Positions 34,689-38,313 of a DNA stretch of 38,313 nucleotides are shown here, piece after piece. The DNA is taken from NCBI GenBank assembly GCA_022072505.1, contig JAJVHU010000001.1:48068-86380 (forward strand), in the 5' to 3' direction. The first letter of the stretch is position 1. Every line of letters begins with the position of its first letter. The DNA is from Phycisphaerae bacterium (lineage in GTDB: Bacteria > Planctomycetota > Phycisphaerae > UBA1845). The position numbers and the translations under genes were made by a program. Below the pieces are notes generated by a model, which saw only the letters and a program-made list of their open reading frames with translations, made no database searches and was not told where the DNA came from.

Positions 34689-35181
34689 CGGCGATCCCTC
34701 CTCTGGACGACTCCAACCGGAGTATCAGAAACCCGCCGTGGCGTCAAAACAATTTCGGCAGGTTCCGCTTCCCGGGGACAAACTTTTACAGCCGCCCCCG
34801 CATTCCCTTTCTTGTCCGGATTGCGCGGCTTATCTTCACGACGGAGGTTGTCCCTCCTCCGCATATGAACCCGACTCCTTCCTCCCCGCACCTGCGGCCC
34901 CGCCGTCGTACGTCGCGGATTCAAAAAGGCTCATGCACGGATCGGTTCGCATCGGCTCGCTTGAGGGAACCGCTTCGGAACTCCCCTGGCGCCGACCCGC
35001 CGACGGGTTCTCAACCCCGCCGTCGCAAGCCGTGCGAATCCAGGCACGCCGCGCGTTTTCTCCCGGATTTTCGGGTTGATCCGTCTCGGCGCTCGCCTAA
35101 CATTGATGTAGAGAGGCCGCGATCCGGGACCGCCCGGCGCGGGAGGTTGCGCATCAACCGTAACCGTAAGGGAGAAGAGAC
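34689..35181. other. 493-bp divergent intergenic region between the amidohydrolase operon and the kelch gene
   Basis: No convincing gene. It holds the operon promoter candidate at 34721-34747, a CGGAGG/CCTCCG hairpin with an 8-nt loop at 34842-34861, and, just before the kelch gene, a short direct repeat ACCGTAACCGTAA and the GGGAG ribosome-binding site. Small open frames here lack coding signs. Confidence 0.5.
34721..34747 (-). promoter_or_regulatory. Possible sigma-70-like promoter of the amidohydrolase operon
   Basis: On the minus strand TTGACG (34747-34742) is followed after 15 bp by GATACT (34726-34721), about 35 bp before the GTG start at 34688. The -35 box is good, the -10 box is fair and the spacing is short. 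Unproven. Confidence 0.3.
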
Positions 35182-36645
35182 ATGAACCGGTTTGAAATCC
35201 ACGCAACGCGCGCGGCGAGTGTCACGTTATCGGCACTCCTCTGCGGAGTCCTTCTGAGTTGCACGCCGAACCTCGATGATCTGGTGGCCGCCGCCGTTGA
35301 CGAGGCGCTCGCCGGACGTCCCGTCCCGGGCGGCGAGGACGGCGCCCCCGGCGCCCCGGGACGCAACTGCTGGGATATCGACGCCGACGGCGAAGACGAC
35401 CCCGAGGAAGACCTTAACGGCGACGGACTCTTCAACGCCCTCGACTGCGCCGGTCAGTCCGGTCCGCCCGGCGAAGACGGCGCCGACGGCGAGGAGGGCG
35501 CGCCGGGATCGCCCGGCGTCGCCTGCTGGGATTTGAACGCCGACGGCATCGCCCAGCTCGACACCGAAGACACCAACGAGGACGGAGTGGTCGATGTCCT
35601 CGACTGCCGCGGCGACACCGGACCGGGCGGCTCCAGCGGCGAGCCGGGCGCGGGCTTCCCCGCGGGCAGCATCCTGGTGACTGACTCTCCGACCCCGCCT
35701 GCCGGGTTCGCCTACACCGGTCTGAGTCTTTCCGAAGGCGGCGGCTGGGACGCCCGCGCCGCATTGCCGCAAGGACTTCAAACCGCCTCCGCTGCCGCAA
35801 TGAACAACCGTGTCTACGTCTTCGGCGGTTACGCCGGCGGCGGCAACAACGGGTTCCTCAACACCGTGTACGAGTTCAACCCCGGCAACAACACCTGGTC
35901 GTCCCGCGCGCCGATGCCCACGCCGCGCGCCGAAAGCGCGGCCGTGGCGCTCGACGGGCGCATGTATGTCATCGGCGGGTACAACGGTGTCTCGCCGGCT
36001 CTCGCCAACGTTGATATCTACGATCCCGCAACCGATTCCTGGTCGGTGGGGACGCCGCTTCAGACCCCGCGGGACTACCCCGCCGCCGCCGTCCTCGACG
36101 GAGCAATTCACGTCTTCGGAGGCTGGGACGGGGTTGTGTATTCGAAAACGCTTGAAGTGTACGACGCGGACGCGGAAACGTGGTCGTTCAAGACGCCGAT
36201 GACCGTCGCCCGTTACGGCGCGGGCGCCGCCGTGCTCGACGGGAAGCTTTATGCGCTCGGCGGGTATTCCGGCGCTTCCGACGAGCGGACCGTCGAGGTC
36301 TACGACTCGGACGCCAACACCTGGACCCCCCGCTCGTGGATGCACGCGCCTCGCGAAGGGATGGGCGTCGTCGTCAGCAACGGACGCATCTACGTAGTCG
36401 GCGGGTTCAGCGACGTCGGCGGCGTCGTCCGCATCCTCGACAGCGTCGAGGAATATGACCCGATCGCCGAACTCTGGACGCCGTCCACCCCGTTGCGCAC
36501 CCCGCGCGCCAACCTTGCCTCGGCGGCGACTTCCGACGGTCTTTACATCTGCGGCGGAACCGACCGCTTCCCGGGCACGACCTACCTGTCCCGCGTGGAG
36601 GTCTTCACGCCGCCGACCATCCTGTACCTGCACGAGAAGCAGTGA
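35182..36645 (+). CDS. Kelch-repeat lipoprotein with collagen-like and EF-hand-like stalk
   Basis: 487 aa. ATG 35182 has GGGAGAAGAG upstream. The signal peptide ends in lipobox LLSC (Cys27). Residues about 50-160 alternate collagen-like Gly-x-y stretches with two copies of a Cys-Trp-Asp-x-(D/N)-A-D-G ... D-G ... L-D-Cys unit (63-89 and 115-142), a pattern known from secreted bacterial proteins that resembles calcium-binding loops. Residues about 185-480 contain five to six kelch repeats with the VFGGY/VIGGY/ALGGY double-glycine and downstream Tyr/Trp (YDPATDSW, YDADAETW), so a beta-propeller is expected. It is likely an outer-surface adhesin or scaffold. It is divergent from the amidohydrolase operon and may share regulation with it, but no shared site is evident. 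Confidence 0.85.
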   Translation: MNRFEIHATRAASVTLSALLCGVLLSCTPNLDDLVAAAVDEALAGRPVPGGEDGAPGAPGRNCWDIDADGEDDPEEDLNGDGLFNALDCAGQSGPPGEDGADGEEGAPGSPGVACWDLNADGIAQLDTEDTNEDGVVDVLDCRGDTGPGGSSGEPGAGFPAGSILVTDSPTPPAGFAYTGLSLSEGGGWDARAALPQGLQTASAAAMNNRVYVFGGYAGGGNNGFLNTVYEFNPGNNTWSSRAPMPTPRAESAAVALDGRMYVIGGYNGVSPALANVDIYDPATDSWSVGTPLQTPRDYPAAAVLDGAIHVFGGWDGVVYSKTLEVYDADAETWSFKTPMTVARYGAGAAVLDGKLYALGGYSGASDERTVEVYDSDANTWTPRSWMHAPREGMGVVVSNGRIYVVGGFSDVGGVVRILDSVEEYDPIAELWTPSTPLRTPRANLASAATSDGLYICGGTDRFPGTTYLSRVEVFTPPTILYLHEKQ

Positions 36646-36771
36646 GAACGCGCTGGAATCCGCCGCTGCGGGCGTCGCTCCGTCCCGCGCGGCGACGCGC
36701 CAGGGCTGCTTGAGTCAAAGCGTCCGACTTCGTTCATGACGGCGGGCGGCCCTGACGGTAAGGTATCCGAC

Positions 36772-37299
36772 ATGAACAGAATCGGTCCGATGTTGGGCGC
36801 CGGGTGTCGACTGGGGCTGTCGCTGACGGAGAAGCTGCTGGCGGAAGTGGAGGCGGACGTATTCGGACAGTTCGCCCGGCCGGGCGGCATGACGGTGCGG
36901 AGCAATCATCCCGCCTTTGTTCTGGGGCACTTGTGTCTGTACCCGTCGCGCGTCATGCAATTGCTGGGATATCCAGCGGGGCAGACGAGCGCACCTGCGT
37001 CGTATGACGCGCTCTTCAAGGCGGGCGTCGAGTGCCGCGATGATCCGCAGGGTCTGATCTACCCGCCGATGACCGAGATAGTTGAGAAGTTCTTCGCCGG
37101 GCATCGGGCGGCGATCGCGGCGGTCGAGGAGGCTGGGGACGAAGTCTTCTTCAAGCCGAACCCGACCGAGGGGCGTTCACGCGAGCTTTTCCCGACGATC
37201 GGCGCGGCGATCGGGTTCTACCTCGGCGGGCACGTGCAGCTTCACCTCGGTCAGTTCAGCGCGTGGCGGAGGATGATGGGCCTGGGTTCCGCCGCCTGA
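36772..37299 (+). CDS. DinB-like metal-binding four-helix protein
   Basis: 175 aa from ATG 36772 (AAGG about 8 nt upstream); the frame is open from 36736. Predicted helical, with histidines spaced as in the DinB/YfiT-like superfamily: His53 in NHPAFVLGHL and His154/His158 in GGHVQLHLGQ, followed by FSAWRRMMGL. These proteins bind a divalent metal; many act as thiol-dependent transferases, but the role of this one is unknown. No signal peptide, so cytoplasmic. It stands alone, 126 bp after the kelch gene. Confidence 0.68.
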   Translation: MNRIGPMLGAGCRLGLSLTEKLLAEVEADVFGQFARPGGMTVRSNHPAFVLGHLCLYPSRVMQLLGYPAGQTSAPASYDALFKAGVECRDDPQGLIYPPMTEIVEKFFAGHRAAIAAVEEAGDEVFFKPNPTEGRSRELFPTIGAAIGFYLGGHVQLHLGQFSAWRRMMGLGSAA

Positions 37300-37442
37300 G
37301 ACGCCGCAGCACCAGGACGGGCCGGTCGGGGCCGGACATGCTCGATCCGCGCCCGTCTGAACGCGGCAACGTCGTTCGGCGAGCGCGACCCTCCCGCCTT
37401 CCGCCACATCGGGATCACGTCGCGCGTCTGCGAGGCGCGTCA

Positions 37443-38021
37443 CTACGCCTCGGGCGGTCGCAGCGCCTCGACGCTCGGAAGATCCTTCAACGACGACAGT
37501 CCGAACGCCTCGAGGAACTTCGTCGTCGTCCCGTAAAGCAGCGGGCGGCCGAGCTCCTCGGCGCGACCGACGATCTTCACGAGGTTCATCTCCCGCAGGC
37601 GGGCCAGCACCTCGCCGGAGCTGACCCCGCGGATCGAATCCACCTGCGCCCGCATCGCCGGCTGCTTGTACGCCACCACCGCCAGCGTCTCCAGCGCCGC
37701 GGGCGACAGCCGCATGTCGCGGCGCACGGCGACAAGCTGCGACACCCACCGGTCGAACGTCGGGAGAGTCATCATCTGATACCCTCGCGCGATCGCCTCG
37801 ATCCGGAACGCGGCGCCCGCCTGCTCATATTTGCGATTCAGAGCCTCGACGTGCTCACGGACCGACTCCGCCGACGCCTCGACGATCTGCGCCATCCGCG
37901 CCGCCGGCACGGGCCGGTCGGACGCAAAAAGCAGCGCCTCCACGACGCTCTGAACGTCGACTGCCGGCGCCTCCGAGACTCCGCCTGTTTCCGCCGTATC
38001 CGCAGTGATTGTCTGGGTCAT
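37443..38021 (-). CDS. scpB: Segregation and condensation protein B
   Basis: 192 aa. Together with ScpA and SMC, ScpB forms the bacterial condensin that organises and separates chromosomes. Two winged-helix domains are visible: [20 protein letters not shown] near the start and [29 protein letters not shown] in the second, with the following [31 protein letters not shown], which is diagnostic of the family. AAGG precedes the ATG closely. It is convergent with the DinB-like gene; ScpA and SMC are not in the window. Confidence 0.95.
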   Translation of the reverse strand: MTQTITADTAETGGVSEAPAVDVQSVVEALLFASDRPVPAARMAQIVEASAESVREHVEALNRKYEQAGAAFRIEAIARGYQMMTLPTFDRWVSQLVAVRRDMRLSPAALETLAVVAYKQPAMRAQVDSIRGVSSGEVLARLREMNLVKIVGRAEELGRPLLYGTTTKFLEAFGLSSLKDLPSVEALRPPEA

Positions 38022-38143
38022 CGCCTTGCATCTTACCGGACGCCTTCCGTTAATTCGAGTCGCCGGATGAACCTGCCCGGCCTCCTCGTTTCCGATGCCC
38101 GCGTTCGCCAGGTCCGCCCCTTTTTGACGGTCGTCCGGTATTC

Positions 38144-38180
38144 AACCCGCAGGTTGCAGGTTCGAGTCCTACTCGGGGAG
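38144..38180 (+). pseudogene. 3'-half remnant of a tRNA, probably tRNA-Asn(GTT)
   Basis: The sequence reads as the end of the anticodon loop, the 3' anticodon stem CCCGC, the variable loop AGGTT, the T arm GCAGG-TTCGAGT-CCTAC (one C-A mismatch), then TCGGGGA and discriminator G, as in tRNA-Asn genes. Upstream there is no matching TCCCCGA acceptor strand and no D arm, and the anticodon loop is altered. No CCA follows. It is therefore a partial copy, of the kind left at one end of an element integrated into a tRNA gene. Confidence 0.55.
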
Positions 38181-38196
38181 ATTCAATTTCAGCCGA

Positions 38197-38222
38197 AAAA
38201 CACGGGTTTTTCCCGGTGTTTT
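38197..38222. terminator. Terminator-like hairpin
   Basis: A-run, CACGGG, a T5 loop, then CCC-g-GTGTTTT: a stem of 10 bp with one bulged G, ending in four T. The symmetric A and T runs mean it could work in both directions. It lies just after the tRNA remnant. Confidence 0.5.
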
Positions 38223-38267
38223 CCGCTTGTGTCATCATCGTGGCACTTTCGCCCGTCATGCCAGCAA

Positions 38268-38313
38268 ATGCCACGTGTACCCCCCGAATGCCGTTGTGAA
38301 GTGCAACCGGGAG
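38268..38313 (+). CDS. Possible start of an unidentified gene, cut by the window edge
   Basis: ATG at 38268 opens a frame that stays open for 15 codons to the edge. No ribosome-binding site is clear. Its position beside the tRNA remnant would suit an integrase gene, but the visible residues are too few to say. Confidence 0.15.
   Translation, partial: MPRVPPECRCEVQPG

Noticed and set aside
38105..38180. Complete tRNA gene
   Set aside because: No 5' acceptor strand, no D arm, altered anticodon loop and a T-stem mismatch; only the 3' half fits.

Overview
This is a GC-rich bacterial chromosome segment with densely packed genes, frequent GTG/TTG starts and many Sec or lipoprotein signals. The long prepilin peptidase, the homodimeric-type pyruvate dehydrogenase E1, the Cys-Trp-Asp calcium-repeat/kelch lipoprotein and the expanded family of secreted HutI-like amidohydrolases suggest Planctomycetota (Phycisphaerae-like) or a similar phylum. 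No rRNA or other taxonomic marker is present, so this is an inference.

Left part (1-9,912): the 5' three quarters of aceE run off the left edge on the minus strand. Diverging from it are a secreted S9 (prolyl-oligopeptidase-type) peptidase, an EamA-type exporter, a variant histidine ammonia-lyase, Mn/Fe superoxide dismutase, coaD and an acidic lipoprotein.

Middle (10,157-21,330): a secreted protein of unknown function (minus), mutS (plus), a GT-C-type membrane protein (minus), a REC+HD-GYP regulator (minus), a prepilin peptidase with a very large insertion (plus), a Pal/OmpA-type lipoprotein and a second small lipoprotein.

Right part (21,474-34,688): the standout region, a minus-strand run of eight secreted or lipid-anchored amidohydrolase-superfamily (COG1228/HutI-like) paralogues. 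Most overlap by ATGA or a few bases, so they very probably form one operon, read from 34,688 down to 21,474. Only one member (24,397-25,785) keeps all recognisable metal ligands (HxH, H, H, D). The other seven proteins (eight domains, one being a double-domain protein) have lost the HxH motif wholly or in part and look like pseudoenzymes or strongly diverged enzymes. The one intact member has a tandem array of 7-bp repeats directly after its start codon, so slippage would shift its frame. Together this looks like an undescribed system: a phase-variable catalytic unit inside a set of non-catalytic homologues in the cell envelope.

Right edge (35,182-38,313): a collagen-like/EF-hand/kelch lipoprotein, a DinB-like protein and scpB. 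At the end lies the 3' half of what looks like a tRNA-Asn gene, followed by a terminator-like hairpin, possibly the border of an integrated element.
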